Assembly: GCA_023954195.1 (NCBI GenBank)
Contig: JAMLIK010000002.1
Span: 496,001 to 560,000, forward strand
Direction of reading: 5' to 3'
From: Xanthobacteraceae bacterium
GTDB lineage: Bacteria > Pseudomonadota > Alphaproteobacteria > Rhizobiales > Xanthobacteraceae
Length of the DNA stretch: 64,000 nucleotides
Below, one piece after another: positions 17,692-26,055 of the stretch. Every line of letters starts with the position of its first letter. The stretch's first letter is position 1. Under the pieces are notes generated by a model. That model saw nothing but the letters and a program-made list of their open reading frames with translations. It was not told the origin of the DNA and searched no databases. Position numbers and translations under genes: made by a program.

Positions 17692-17949
17692 TCAGGCGAG
17701 GGGGCGGATCTCAGCGTTGACCGCCGGCGCCGGCGGGCGATTTCTGAAGTAATCCAGCACGAACAGCCGGATCGCCGATGACAGGTTGCCCTGCTGGCGG
17801 TTGCTGTCGATCTCGCCGACCAGTTCGGACAGCGTCATGTGACGTCGCGCGGAAATTTCCTTCATGCCGTTCCAGAAGGCTTCTTCCAGGCTGACGCTGG
17901 TTTTGTGTCCGGCAATCACAATCGAACGCTTCACCACCGGCGATTTCAT
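17692..17949 (-). CDS. ribbon-helix-helix domain protein
   Basis: 85-residue protein of the ribbon-helix-helix family found throughout Rhizobiales (PF13467-like). The segment KRSIVIAGHKTSVSLEEAFW forms the beta strand and first helix, and ISARRHMTLSELVGEID the second. It is likely a dimeric DNA-binding or toxin-antitoxin-like regulator, but its target is unknown. Its ATG overlaps the stop of the DUF4169 gene by four bases (ATGA), so the two are translationally coupled. Confidence 0.8.
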   Translation of the reverse strand: MKSPVVKRSIVIAGHKTSVSLEEAFWNGMKEISARRHMTLSELVGEIDSNRQQGNLSSAIRLFVLDYFRNRPPAPAVNAEIRPLA

Positions 17950-18131
17950 GTTTCGTCCTTGTCGATGCGATGCTGGTCCAGGAGGGCGTTGTCCCTGCGC
18001 GCGCGGTCGTCCGCGATCGCGCGTTCGGATTTGCTGCGGCCGAACCGCGCGCGGTTCTCCTCCGCCTGCCGCGCGGACTTTTCGCGCGCGCTACGTTTTC
18101 TGCGCCGGTTGAGATTGACGAGATCGCCCAA
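17946..18131 (-). CDS. DUF4169 family protein (TTG start)
   Basis: 61-residue highly basic protein beginning LGDLVNLNRRRKR. The family usually starts at this GDLVNLN motif and is about 60 aa, so the TTG at 18131, with GAGGAG placed about 7 bases before it, is preferred over an ATG 16 codons upstream at 18179. The middle, ENRARFGRSKSER, is the conserved family block. The function is unknown; the charge pattern suggests nucleic acid or ribosome contact. It is the first gene of a two-gene unit with the ribbon-helix-helix protein. Confidence 0.7.
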   Translation of the reverse strand: MGDLVNLNRRRKRSAREKSARQAEENRARFGRSKSERAIADDRARRDNALLDQHRIDKDET

Positions 18132-18179
18132 CGCCGTCTCCTCAGCCGGCGCACGGTCTGCGAGGCGGAAGACGATCAC

Positions 18180-18457
18180 GCGAGCAGAGATTGCGACGCG
18201 CGCCGTTCACACGACGAAAAGTTCGGGGGCCGGGCGGCAAATTCAGAACTCCACGACAACCATGCGACCGCGAGGGGCCTTGCGATTTCGGCATTTTCGT
18301 AGATACGGGGGCAGATGGGAAGCGAGGCGCTGGGCGTCATAACGCACTGTTGAATGATAAGTTTCCGAGTTTAACAGTCCGGCAAGCGTATAATTCATAA
18401 TTATTCGCGGCACTCATCACCGCCGGATCGATAGCGGACCGGCGCCGCCACGGTCGG
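18180..18457. other. intergenic spacer, no gene seen
   Basis: The space between the DUF4169 start and the 3' end of fumC holds no convincing reading frame. An AT-rich stretch near 18345-18410 is out of keeping with the flanks and may hold a promoter or terminator, but no clear -35/-10 pair or hairpin was recognised. Confidence 0.4.
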
Positions 18458-19894
18458 TCAGCCGGGGCGGACCATCTTCTCCGGCTTGACGAGGCGGTCG
18501 AATTCGGCGGCGGTCACGAAGCCGAGCCGGATCGCCTCCTCCTTCAGGGTGGTGCCCCGGCCATGGGCGGTTTTGGCGACCTTGGCGGCGTTGTCGTAGC
18601 CGATCTTCGGCGCCAGCGCGGTGACCAGCATCAGCGAGCGCTGCATCAATTCGCGAATGCGCGGCTCGTCGGCGCGGATGCCGTCGACGCAATGGTCGGT
18701 GAACGAACGCACCGCGTCGGACATCAATTGAACGGAATTAATCATGCAATAGGCCAGCACCGGCTTGTAGACGTTCAGCTCGAAATGACCCTGGCTTCCG
18801 GCGACCGTGATCGTCGCCTGATTGCCGAAAACCCGGCAGCAGACCATGGTCATCGCCTCGCATTGGGTCGGGTTGACCTTGCCGGGCATGATCGAGGACC
18901 CCGGCTCGTTTTCCGGCAGGATCAGTTCGCCGAGCCCGGAGCGCGGCCCGGAGCCGAGAAAGCGGATGTCGTTGGCGATCTTGAACAGCGCGGTCGCGAC
19001 CGAATTGATCGCGCCATGCACCGAGACATAGGCGTCGTTGCTGGCCAGCGCCTCGAACTTGTTCGGCGCGCTGGTGAACGGCAATTTGGTGATCGCGGCC
19101 GCGTGCTTGGCAAAAGTTTTGGCGAATTTCGGCTTGCTGTTGAGGCCGGTGCCGACGGCGGTGCCGCCCTGCGCCAGCGGATAGAGTTCGCGCAAGCCGC
19201 TGCGCAGCCGCGCGAGCCCGCTTTCCACCTGCGCGGCGTAGCCGGAGAATTCCTGTCCGAGCGTCAGGGGCGTCGCGTCCTGGGTGTGGGTGCGGCCGAT
19301 CTTGACGATTTTCGAAAACGCCTTCTCCTTCTTGCGCAGGGCCTTGGCGAGGGTGGTCAGCGCCGGGATCAGGTCGGCGGTGATGCACTGCGCGGCGGCG
19401 ATGTGCATCGCGGTCGGAAACGAGTCGTTCGACGACTGGCTCATGTTGACGTGATCGTTGGGATGCACCGGCGCCTTGGCGCCGCGCGGCGCGCCGAGCA
19501 GTTCGTTGGCGCGGTTGGCGATCACCTCGTTGAGGTTCATGTTGCTCTGGGTGCCGGAGCCGGTCTGATAGATCACCAGCGGAAATTCGCCGTCATGCGC
19601 GCCGTCGATCACTTCGCGGGCGGCGCGCCCGATCGCCGTGGCGCGGCGCTTGTCGAGAAGGCCGAGCTGCCGGTTGGTCTGCGCCGCCGCCAGCTTGACG
19701 ACGCCGAGCGCGCGCACCACCGGCATTGGCATCCGGTCCGTGCCGATGCGGAAATTCTGCCGCGACCGCTCGGTCTGCGCGCCCCAGTAGCGCTCGGCGG
19801 CGACCTCGATCGGGCCAAAACTGTCGGTTTCGGTGCGGGTGGCGGCGCGCGGCGTGCGCGCGGTCTTGCGGGAAGGTTTGCTGGTGCGGGCCAT
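18458..19894 (-). CDS. fumC: class II fumarate hydratase
   Basis: 478-residue iron-independent fumarase that interconverts fumarate and malate in the TCA cycle. The superfamily signature [11 protein letters not shown] is at about residues 331-341. Other conserved blocks are [13 protein letters not shown] near 125, the region around [15 protein letters not shown] near 155, and [11 protein letters not shown] near 210. There is an extra N-terminal stretch of about 27 residues rich in Lys, Arg and Thr before the core begins at [10 protein letters not shown]. The ATG at 19894 is chosen as the first Met of that tail; a further upstream frame extension lacks support. It stands alone on the minus strand. 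Confidence 0.95.
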   Translation of the reverse strand: MARTSKPSRKTARTPRAATRTETDSFGPIEVAAERYWGAQTERSRQNFRIGTDRMPMPVVRALGVVKLAAAQTNRQLGLLDKRRATAIGRAAREVIDGAHDGEFPLVIYQTGSGTQSNMNLNEVIANRANELLGAPRGAKAPVHPNDHVNMSQSSNDSFPTAMHIAAAQCITADLIPALTTLAKALRKKEKAFSKIVKIGRTHTQDATPLTLGQEFSGYAAQVESGLARLRSGLRELYPLAQGGTAVGTGLNSKPKFAKTFAKHAAAITKLPFTSAPNKFEALASNDAYVSVHGAINSVATALFKIANDIRFLGSGPRSGLGELILPENEPGSSIMPGKVNPTQCEAMTMVCCRVFGNQATITVAGSQGHFELNVYKPVLAYCMINSVQLMSDAVRSFTDHCVDGIRADEPRIRELMQRSLMLVTALAPKIGYDNAAKVAKTAHGRGTTLKEEAIRLGFVTAAEFDRLVKPEKMVRPG

Positions 19895-20010
19895 GATCGG
19901 TGTCCAGTGCCGGAATGTCGGTTCGGAACTGGGATATCGCGTTTCGCGCCGCCTTGCCATCAGGCAATGGCCGCGTGTTCCATGGAATTACACGAAGTAT
20001 TCATTTTCCG

Positions 20011-20092
20011 TGATTGCAAGGCGCGCGAGCGACGAAGCAATCCAGTCCTCGCCTTGCGGCCATCTGATTGCTTCGTTTCGCTCGCGATGACG
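20011..20092. repeat. palindromic intergenic repeat, family A (diverged)
   Basis: Arms TGATTGCAAG...GAAGCAATCCAG and CTGATTGCTTCG...CTCGCGATGA are a more degenerate copy of the repeat at 91 and 6181. It lies between fumC and sspB. Confidence 0.75.
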
Positions 20093-20136
20093 ATGTTACG
20101 GCTTCGCGCCGAGCCTTGCCGCTGACTTCTTGCCGC

Positions 20137-20649
20137 TTACTTCTTGCGGAAGCGATCGAGGCGGACCACCTCGGCGCCCTCGTTCGGCTTCGGCGGTTCG
20201 CCGTCGGCGGTGGCGCCGGACTCGGCGGCGGGCGCCGTCGGCGCGGCGGCGGGCGGTTGCGCCTCCGGCTGGGCGGCGGCCGGCGCGGCGCTGTCCGCGG
20301 TCTCGAACTGCAAGCCGAACTGCACCGACGGATCGAGGAAGCTCTTGATGGCGCTGAACGGCACGACCAGCCGCTCCGGCACGCCGCCGAACGACAGCCC
20401 GACCTCGAAGCGGTCCGGCGTCACGACCAGATCCCAGAACTGGTGTTGCAGGATAATGGTCATCTCCTCCGGATATTGCGCCAGCAGCCGGGGCGACAGC
20501 TTCACCCCCTCGGCCTTGGAGAGGAAGGTAATGTAGAAATGGTGGTCGCCGGGCAGGCCGTGCTCGGCCGCGTCCGTCAGCACCTGCCGCAGCACGCCGC
20601 GCAGCGCGTCGCGGGCCAGGACGTCGTATCTGATGTGATCGGTGGCCAT
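20137..20649 (-). CDS. sspB: ClpXP adaptor SspB (stringent starvation protein B homologue)
   Basis: 170-residue adaptor predicted to bind ssrA-tagged proteins and hand them to ClpXP. The folded N-terminal domain (about 1-112) includes FYITFLSKAEGVKLSPRLL and the strand LVVTPDRFEVGLSFGG that forms the tag-binding groove. An Ala/Pro-rich linker follows (113-150). The C-terminus, EVVRLDRFRKK, is the ClpX-docking tail. It lies on the same strand and about 235 bases downstream of the tmRNA gene that encodes the tag it should recognise. This architecture matches alphaproteobacterial SspB, which is diverged from the E. coli protein. Confidence 0.88.
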   Translation of the reverse strand: MATDHIRYDVLARDALRGVLRQVLTDAAEHGLPGDHHFYITFLSKAEGVKLSPRLLAQYPEEMTIILQHQFWDLVVTPDRFEVGLSFGGVPERLVVPFSAIKSFLDPSVQFGLQFETADSAAPAAAQPEAQPPAAAPTAPAAESGATADGEPPKPNEGAEVVRLDRFRKK

Positions 20650-20884
20650 CGGTCGTTCCGCTATTGGTCGTTATCTTGTGTTGCCGCGCGCCAACCGGAC
20701 CCACGGATATCCCGCCGCCCGACTCGCTGCTGGCGCCATGCTACTCCCGCTCTCGGCGCGGGTCAGCAGGCGGCGCGGATGGATTTATCAACATTTATGG
20801 CGGAGCGCGCCGCCATTCGGAAGCGTCCGCCGGTCGAGCGAGACGGACAATAAAAAGGGACCGGGTCGGAAAATATCAAGGTTG

Positions 20885-21210
20885 AGTGGAGGCTTCTGTT
20901 GCCAGGTGCCTCCGGACCCCGCCTGACGGAGCTTAACCCATCAGGACTTTAGACTTGGTCTTTCAAACTGCGTTACGCAGCCTGAGCAACCGGAGCGTAG
21001 TTGTCGTTTGCAACTATTGCATAGCCCGATAACGGCGGAACCATACCGAGAAAAAACGCGCCCTTTACGCCCTCGTCGATCCTGTTTCGCCCCCGCCGAA
21101 ATTCCGGGTCCGGTGTTCCGGATCAAGTTCCGGTCCGGAGGAAATTTGGGTGGAGGCGCCGGGTGCTGCCCCCGGGTCCGAATGGTTTATTGCGACGGTC
21201 ATTTATTTCC
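20885..21210 (-). ncRNA. ssrA: permuted two-piece tmRNA
   Basis: On the minus strand the bases at 21011-20973 read as a 12-codon tag, ANDNYAPVAQAA, then a stop. Upstream, GGGGGCG at 21094-21088 can pair with CGCCTCC at 21158-21152 to form the tRNA-like acceptor stem. The acceptor half (about 21210-21148) therefore precedes the coding half (about 21094-20885), with an excised spacer of about 53 bases at 21147-21095. This is the circularly permuted arrangement of alphaproteobacteria. The coding piece closes with a GGAGGC/GCCTCC helix at 20888-20913. Outer ends are approximate. The tmRNA rescues stalled ribosomes and tags products for ClpXP. Confidence 0.92.
20973..21011 (-). other. tmRNA tag reading frame
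   Basis: Twelve sense codons, ANDNYAPVAQAA, and a TAA form the resume-and-tag frame inside the coding piece of ssrA. The AA terminus is the ClpX recognition end and the N-terminal AND-NY portion is the SspB-binding part. Confidence 0.92.
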
Positions 21211-21383
21211 ATAGCCGGCGAACCGGCCCGCTCAATATAGGGGGTCGCGCGGCCGGGCGGAAGCCCCGCGACGGTTTGTCCGCGAGGTCGTGGGGAGGGG
21301 GCGCGGCCCCGCGCCCGGCGCAGGCGGGGGCACCTAAAACGCGGCTTGGTGGCGCTGCGCGCAGGCGATAAGTCTCAGCGCCG

Positions 21384-21980
21384 ATGCCGCCCGAACCCCC
21401 CATCGCCGGGCTTGCGCCCGATCCGCCGCCGGCCTTGCCGGGCCGGTTCGCGTTGTTCGTGGCTTTCGCCAAAATGTCGCTGGCGGGTTTCGGCGGGGTG
21501 CTGGTGTTCGCGCGGCGCGCCATCGTCGACCGCCACCGCTGGATGACCGCCGACGAGTTCAACGAAACCTTCGCGCTCTGCCATTTCCTGCCCGGCCCCA
21601 ACATCGTCAACCTGTCGGTGGTGTTCGGCGCCCGGATTCGCGGCCTCGGCGGCAGCATCGCGTCCTTTGCCGGGCTGCTGGCGCCGCCGTTCCTGATCGT
21701 CACCACCCTGGCGCTGCTGTACGCGCATTACGGCGACGTCCCGGCGTTGCGGCGGGCCTTGAACGGGGTGTCCTGCGCCGCGGTGGGGCTGCTGCTGGCG
21801 GTGACCTGGCGGATGATGCTGCCACTCTTGAAGCGGCGCGACCCGGTGGCGCTCGCCATGCTGGTCGCGGTGTTCGTCGCCGTCGGTGTGTTGCGATGGC
21901 CGCTGCCGCAGGTGCTGCTGGCCGCGATCCCGCTCTCGATCGCCGCGACCTGGCTGATGCGGCGGAGGGGCGCGGCATGA
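21384..21980 (+). CDS. chromate transporter, N-terminal half (split ChrA)
   Basis: 198-residue membrane protein of the CHR family. It carries the hallmark FGGVLVFARRAIVDRHRWMT and the conserved FLPGPNIVNLSVVFGARIRG, which mark each CHR repeat, and about six hydrophobic helices. In long-chain ChrA the two halves are fused; here they are separate genes overlapping by four bases (ATGA), the short-chain paired form that is likely to act as a heterodimer. Predicted role is chromate efflux or sulfate-related anion transport in the inner membrane. It is divergent from ssrA. Confidence 0.85.
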   Translation: MPPEPPIAGLAPDPPPALPGRFALFVAFAKMSLAGFGGVLVFARRAIVDRHRWMTADEFNETFALCHFLPGPNIVNLSVVFGARIRGLGGSIASFAGLLAPPFLIVTTLALLYAHYGDVPALRRALNGVSCAAVGLLLAVTWRMMLPLLKRRDPVALAMLVAVFVAVGVLRWPLPQVLLAAIPLSIAATWLMRRRGAA

Positions 21981-22507
21981 CCGGCATCGGGACGCTGGTC
22001 TCCATCGCGCTGGCGTTCGGCTGGCTGTCGCTGTTCGCTGTCGGCGGCGCGGCCGCCGCGATTCCGGAAATCCACCGTATCGCCGTCGATCTCAATCACT
22101 GGATGACCGAGGCGCAGTTCGCCGACGCCTTCGCCATCGCCCAATTGTCGCCCGGCCCCAACGTGCTGATCGTCACCCTGGTCGGTTATCAGGTGGCCGG
22201 GATCGCCGGCGCGCTGGTGGCGACGCTGGCGATGTGCGTGCCGACCGCCGCGCTCGCCTATACCGTCAGCCGGCTCATCAACCGCGCCGGCGATTCGCCG
22301 TGGCCCGCGCTGGTGCAGGCGGCGCTGGTGCCGCTCTCGATCGGGTTGATGGCGGCGAGCGGCCTGATCCTGGCCTTCGCCGCGGACGGCTCCGTCGCCG
22401 CCGTGGCGTTGACGCTGGCCGCGGCGGTGATGGCGGCGGCGACCTCGCTCAACCCGGTGTGGCTGCTGGTGGCCGGCGGCGTGCTCGGGCTGCTGGGCTG
22501 GATTTGA
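21977..22507 (+). CDS. chromate transporter, C-terminal half (split ChrA)
   Basis: 176-residue partner of the preceding gene, with the same CHR motifs in variant form: FAVGGAAAAIPEIHRIAVD at about residues 21-39, then LSPGPNVLIVTLVGYQ. About five to six membrane helices are predicted. The ATG at 21977 overlaps the TGA of the first half, which indicates translational coupling and equal stoichiometry. The two halves differ enough to be expected to insert in opposite orientations, as shown for paired short-chain CHR proteins. Confidence 0.85.
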   Translation: MTGIGTLVSIALAFGWLSLFAVGGAAAAIPEIHRIAVDLNHWMTEAQFADAFAIAQLSPGPNVLIVTLVGYQVAGIAGALVATLAMCVPTAALAYTVSRLINRAGDSPWPALVQAALVPLSIGLMAASGLILAFAADGSVAAVALTLAAAVMAAATSLNPVWLLVAGGVLGLLGWI

Positions 22508-22622
22508 ACGGGGGGCTGGGCCGACGCCCCGGAACCCACACATTGTCCCCAGCATATTGCCTTATCGGCCGTCGTGTTGCCCGGCCGCGGGCGCTAGATT
22601 GAGCCGAACGAGACGGACCTCC

Positions 22623-22747
22623 ATGCACCAGCAGCATCACAACCCATTTGAAGCATTCTCGCCGATGGCGCGGAAAAGGGCGCCGACGCCGGCGCGCTGT
22701 CGGTGTTCAGCCATCGGTTGCGCGACGATCTGACCGCGGGTTGGCGC
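22623..22747 (+). pseudogene. thyA: 5' remnant of the native thymidylate synthase gene
   Basis: Starting from an ATG at 22623 the frame begins MHQ, as native ThyA proteins of this group do. After a +2 shift, the frame from 22661 reads ADGAEKG, then [19 protein letters not shown]. This aligns with the ThyA N-terminus (compare [18 protein letters not shown] in the intact copy downstream, residues 29-46). The distance from the ATG to DGAEK matches the normal protein once the 2-base shift is allowed for. Six bases are missing at the DRTGTGT loop. Homology stops near 22747, where a palindromic repeat begins. It is clearly non-functional. Confidence 0.8.
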
Positions 22748-22790
22748 GTTTTCTCGACGCGAACCGGATTGCCCTTCGCTCGAAGGCGCT
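22745..22790. repeat. palindromic repeat, family D, at the thyA break
   Basis: CGCGTTTTC...ACGCGAACCGG...CTTCGCTCGAAGGCGC has imperfect inverted ends (GCGTTTTC / GAAGGCGC). A second copy in the same orientation lies at 36780-36828, just beyond folA. This copy abuts the last recognisable base of the 5' thyA remnant, so it marks the left edge of the inserted block. Confidence 0.65.
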
Positions 22791-22887
22791 ACAGTTTCGC
22801 ATTCACCATGTCAGTCGGCAAAAAACCACCGCAGTCCGACGTTTCGTTTTGGGCAGCCTGACAATGACTGGAGCAAATGGACCGGCA

Positions 22888-23694
22888 ATGTCTCATCCCG
22901 AGGAACAATATCTTGGACTCCTGCGCTCGCTTCTCGAACGGGGCGTTCGGCGCACGGACCGGACGGGTGTCGGAACCCTGTCGATGTTCGGGCATCAAAT
23001 GCGCTTCGATCTCGCGGACGGATTTCCGCTGCTCACCACCAAGCGAATATTCTTTCGCGGGTGCGTTCATGAACTTCTCTGGTTTCTAAGCGGGGATACA
23101 AACACCAGGTATCTTCGAGAAAATGGGGTCACGATTTGGGACGAATGGGCCGACGAAAACGGCGATCTCGGGCCCGTCTACGGGAAGCAATGGCGCCAAT
23201 GGGAAGCCAAGGACGGCAGAACCATCGATCAGATCTCCGGCCTGGTCGAAGGCCTCCGATCGAATCCGCATAGCCGACGCCTTCTTTTTACCGGCTGGAA
23301 TGTCGGTGAATTGGACCGAATGGCCCTGCCGCCTTGCCACATGGTGTATCAATACTACGTGGCTGACGGACGCCTTTCCGGATTGTTGTTCCAGCGAAGC
23401 GCGGATTCGTTTCTTGGCCTGGGCTGGAATCTCTGCGAGGCCGCCCTCCTGATACACATGCTTGCCCAGCAGGTCGGTCTGGAAGTCGGAGAACTCGTCT
23501 GGTCGGGTGGCGATGTCCATCTCTATCTAAATCATGTCGAGCAAGCTCGGGCACAGTTGCTGCGCGAGCCACGGCCCTTTCCCAAGCTCAACCTCAGGCG
23601 GAAGCCCCCTTCGATGTTCGAGTACGCCTATGAGGATTTCGAATTGCTCGGTTACAATCCCCATCCAAATATTTCCGCCAAGGTGGCTGTCTGA
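22888..23694 (+). CDS. thyA: thymidylate synthase (acquired, intact copy)
   Basis: 268-residue ThyA, predicted to methylate dUMP with methylene-tetrahydrofolate. All catalytic features are present: the folate/phosphate Arg region DRTGVGT near 24, [19 protein letters not shown] at 84-102, and nucleophile Cys150 in LPPCHMVYQ. Also present are QRSAD at 169-173, Asn181, and the end [13 protein letters not shown]. The start at 22888 matches the family length; an earlier ATG at 22864 is possible and neither has a strong Shine-Dalgarno. Codon use is visibly less GC-rich than in the flanking core genes. It is divergent from the two native thyA remnants and presumably replaces their function. Confidence 0.92.
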   Translation: MSHPEEQYLGLLRSLLERGVRRTDRTGVGTLSMFGHQMRFDLADGFPLLTTKRIFFRGCVHELLWFLSGDTNTRYLRENGVTIWDEWADENGDLGPVYGKQWRQWEAKDGRTIDQISGLVEGLRSNPHSRRLLFTGWNVGELDRMALPPCHMVYQYYVADGRLSGLLFQRSADSFLGLGWNLCEAALLIHMLAQQVGLEVGELVWSGGDVHLYLNHVEQARAQLLREPRPFPKLNLRRKPPSMFEYAYEDFELLGYNPHPNISAKVAV

Positions 23695-23732
23695 GATTTT
23701 TCACGGCGTCGTTACTTGCCGCCAATGTTCGG

Positions 23733-24074
23733 TTACCGGTCCAGCGGCCCTCCGAGAGAAGTCGTTCGATATATTTCCGTGACTTTCATGCCATTCCGAT
23801 CGTTGCGCGGCGGGGCTGTTGCCAAAATCGCGCTTTCGGGGAAAGCAGCGGCGATCCGCTTCGGCCTGGTGCTCCTGTCCTTGAGCCATCGCAGGCGCCG
23901 CATCTTCGGGGGCATCGGGTCCGCATGCCTCTCGCGCCCGTTGTAGAAGGTCGCATCGCAGGTCCCGGCCTTCCGACAGGCCTTGGTAATCGGCGCGCGA
24001 TCCCGAGCCTGTTTCAGCACAAACGCGATCCGCGCCTCACTGAATTTCGATGCCCTCCTGGCGGCGGCGTCCAA
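23733..24074 (-). pseudogene. decayed IS3-family transposase orfA
   Basis: The minus-strand frame opens with KFSEARIAFVLKQARDRAP, then CRKAGTCDATFYN and MRRLRWLKDRSTRPKRI. This follows, with substitutions, the IS3-group OrfA pattern KFSEAQIxFxLKQAE...CRKAGISxATFYNW...MRRLRQLEDENARLKK. The helix-turn-helix Trp after YN is lost, the leucine zipper is eroded, and no orfB follows. The terminal 35 residues are unlike any OrfA. I see no terminal inverted repeats. It is a relic of a mobile element at the left end of the inserted block. Confidence 0.65.
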
Positions 24075-24117
24075 CGATAGCTTGGGACCAAACTCCTACT
24101 CATGCGCTTCCGTGTCG

Positions 24118-24150
24118 GATTGTTGACAATCTTACATGTTGATGCATGAT
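24118..24150 (+). promoter_or_regulatory. candidate promoter with overlapping GntR-type operator
   Basis: GATTGT-TG-ACAATC at 24118-24131 is a perfect 6-bp inverted repeat of the kind bound by GntR/FCD repressors. It overlaps a -35 hexamer TTGACA (24123-24128). A weak -10 (CATGAT at 24145-24150) follows at 16 bases. The catabolic cluster that begins here contains its own GntR/FCD gene, so autogenous control is a reasonable inference. If correct, transcription starts after the ATG at 24146, which supports the later livH start. Confidence 0.45.
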
Positions 24151-24187
24151 GCGCGAAGGGAGAAAACAAACAAGGCTGGGGGTCCGC

Positions 24188-25054
24188 ATGCTTGCGGCAT
24201 CATTGGCGCTCAACGGCTTGGTTATGGGTTCGGTGCTGCTGCTGTTCAGCCTCGGCCTGACGCTGATCTACGGCGTGGGGCGCATCGTGAATTTCGCGCA
24301 CGGCGCTTTCTTCAGCCTTGGGGCGATGGCCGGCATCTGGGCCGCCAATTCGGGGTTGCCGTTCTGGGCTGCGCTGATCGTCGCGCCGCTTGGCGTGGGT
24401 CTGCTCGGCGTGCTGCTCGATTGGGCGGTATTCGCCCGCATTCGCGACAGGCCGATGGTGGACAGTCTGCTGCTTACCTTTGGCCTTGCGCTTTTTATCA
24501 CCGGTGTTCTGTACGAATTTGGCGGTCGCAACGTGCAGATCCTGGCGATACCGCCGAGCCTGCAAGGCATCGTTTCGCTCGGCGCGATCAAGCTTCCCGT
24601 GTATCGCGTGTTCTTGTCGGCGCTCGCGATCCTGCTCACGGTGGCGCTGCTGTTGTTTCTCAAGAACTCCGACTGGGGACTTCGGGTTCGCGCCGCGAAC
24701 GATGATCCCGAAATGGGGGCCTGCCTCGGCATCGACCGCGAGAACCTGATGCATTCGGTGGTCGGCGTCAGTGCGGCGCTGGCGGCGATCTCCGGCGTTG
24801 TCGGTGCGCCGATCTTTACCGCCTATGCGTCGGTCGGCGACAAAATTCTGATCCTGGCATTCATGACGGTGATTCTCGGCGGCCTCGGGAGTCTGCGTGG
24901 CGCTATCGTCGCGGCCTATGTCGTGGGCCTCATCACGGTGTTCGGCGAGGGTTACTTCGGAGGGCAGCTCGCGCTGATGCTTCTGTTCGTCCTCGTCATG
25001 GCGATGCTGATTAACTGGCCGCGCGGGTTCTTCGGAGAGGGGCGGACGGAATGA
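24188..25054 (+). CDS. livH: branched-chain-type amino acid ABC transporter permease (LivH family)
   Basis: 288-residue inner-membrane permease. It has the LivH motif SLGLTLIYGVGRIVNFAHGAFFSLGA near the N-terminus and the cytoplasmic EAA-like loop DWGLRVRAANDDPEMGACLGID, with about eight helices. The frame opens at 24146, but the ATG at 24188 is preferred: it begins at the first helix as in homologues, has GGGGG 5 bases upstream, and lies after a candidate promoter. The stop overlaps livM by 4 bases. First gene of the island operon. HAAT-family importers of this type often carry aromatic or other carboxylic acids, which suits the CoA-ligase and crotonase neighbours. Confidence 0.88.
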   Translation: MLAASLALNGLVMGSVLLLFSLGLTLIYGVGRIVNFAHGAFFSLGAMAGIWAANSGLPFWAALIVAPLGVGLLGVLLDWAVFARIRDRPMVDSLLLTFGLALFITGVLYEFGGRNVQILAIPPSLQGIVSLGAIKLPVYRVFLSALAILLTVALLLFLKNSDWGLRVRAANDDPEMGACLGIDRENLMHSVVGVSAALAAISGVVGAPIFTAYASVGDKILILAFMTVILGGLGSLRGAIVAAYVVGLITVFGEGYFGGQLALMLLFVLVMAMLINWPRGFFGEGRTE

Positions 25055-26055
25055 GCGATCATACTGCCACAATGCCGATGCATGCCGCGGCGGACCGGCG
25101 AATGAAGGGGCTGGCTCTGCTCGTCGCGGCCGCGGCCGGCGCGAGCGTGCCGCTCTGGACGGGGAACGTGCCCTTTGTTCTGATCCTTGCCTCGCAAGCT
25201 GTGATCGCGGCGATCGTGGCGCTGAGTCTCGATCTGCTGATGGGAAGCACCGGCCTGCTCTCATTTGGCCATGCCGCCTGGTACGGCTTCGGTGCCTATC
25301 TCACAGGTCTCGCGGCGAAGATGTTGACGCCGGAGATGCTGCTGCTGCTGCCGCTCACTGTCGCCGTCACCATTCTGCTGTCGGCGATCATCGGCTTCGT
25401 GCTGGTCCGGCAGATCGGCAAGACATTCGCCATTCTGACGCTCGCCTTGGGGCAGATCATGTTTGCGCTGGTCTTCGTCATGTCCGGGATCACCGGTGGC
25501 GAGGACGGCCTGCAAGGCATCCCGGTGCCCACCGCGCTCGGCTTCCAGATCGCCAAGCCCGCGGTTTGGTACTGGCTGCTCTATGGCATTCTGCTCGCAT
25601 CGCTCGCGGGTGCGTTCCATATCCGGCGCTCGCCGCTTGGCAAGTCCTGGCTGGCGATTCGCGAGAACACTGAACGCGCGCGCTTTATCGGGTTGGATAC
25701 CGGAACTCTCAAGCTGCTGTCCTACGTGGTGTCGGCAAGCCTCGCGGCGCTCGCCGGCGGCTTGTTCGCGCTGTTCAATGGCGCGGCTTCGCCTGACATG
25801 CTCAACTGGTTCGAGTCCGGAAAAGTGTTGATGTATGTGGTTCTCGGAGGCGTCGGCACGATCATCGGACCTGTGATCGGCGCCGCCGTTTTCACCGTCA
25901 CCGAACATTACGTCAGCAGCGTCACCAATTCCTGGCTGATCTACTTTGGCGGGTTCTTCGTGCTGATCGTCATCGTGGCGCCGGGCGGGTTGTTCGGTGC
26001 GGGCGCCAGCCTGTGGGCCCGGATCACCACCGCGCGGCGCGGAGCGTCGGCATGA
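25051..26055 (+). CDS. livM: branched-chain-type amino acid ABC transporter permease (LivM family)
   Basis: 334-residue second permease. It has the LivM hallmark LLMGSTGLLSFGHAAWYGFGAYLTG, followed by GITGGEDGLQGIP and the transmembrane-cytoplasmic loop SPLGKSWLAIRENTERARFIG. About ten hydrophobic helices are predicted. It overlaps livH by four bases and livG by four bases (ATGA), so the three are coupled. It would pair with LivH to form the membrane channel of the importer. Confidence 0.88.
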   Translation: MSDHTATMPMHAAADRRMKGLALLVAAAAGASVPLWTGNVPFVLILASQAVIAAIVALSLDLLMGSTGLLSFGHAAWYGFGAYLTGLAAKMLTPEMLLLLPLTVAVTILLSAIIGFVLVRQIGKTFAILTLALGQIMFALVFVMSGITGGEDGLQGIPVPTALGFQIAKPAVWYWLLYGILLASLAGAFHIRRSPLGKSWLAIRENTERARFIGLDTGTLKLLSYVVSASLAALAGGLFALFNGAASPDMLNWFESGKVLMYVVLGGVGTIIGPVIGAAVFTVTEHYVSSVTNSWLIYFGGFFVLIVIVAPGGLFGAGASLWARITTARRGASA

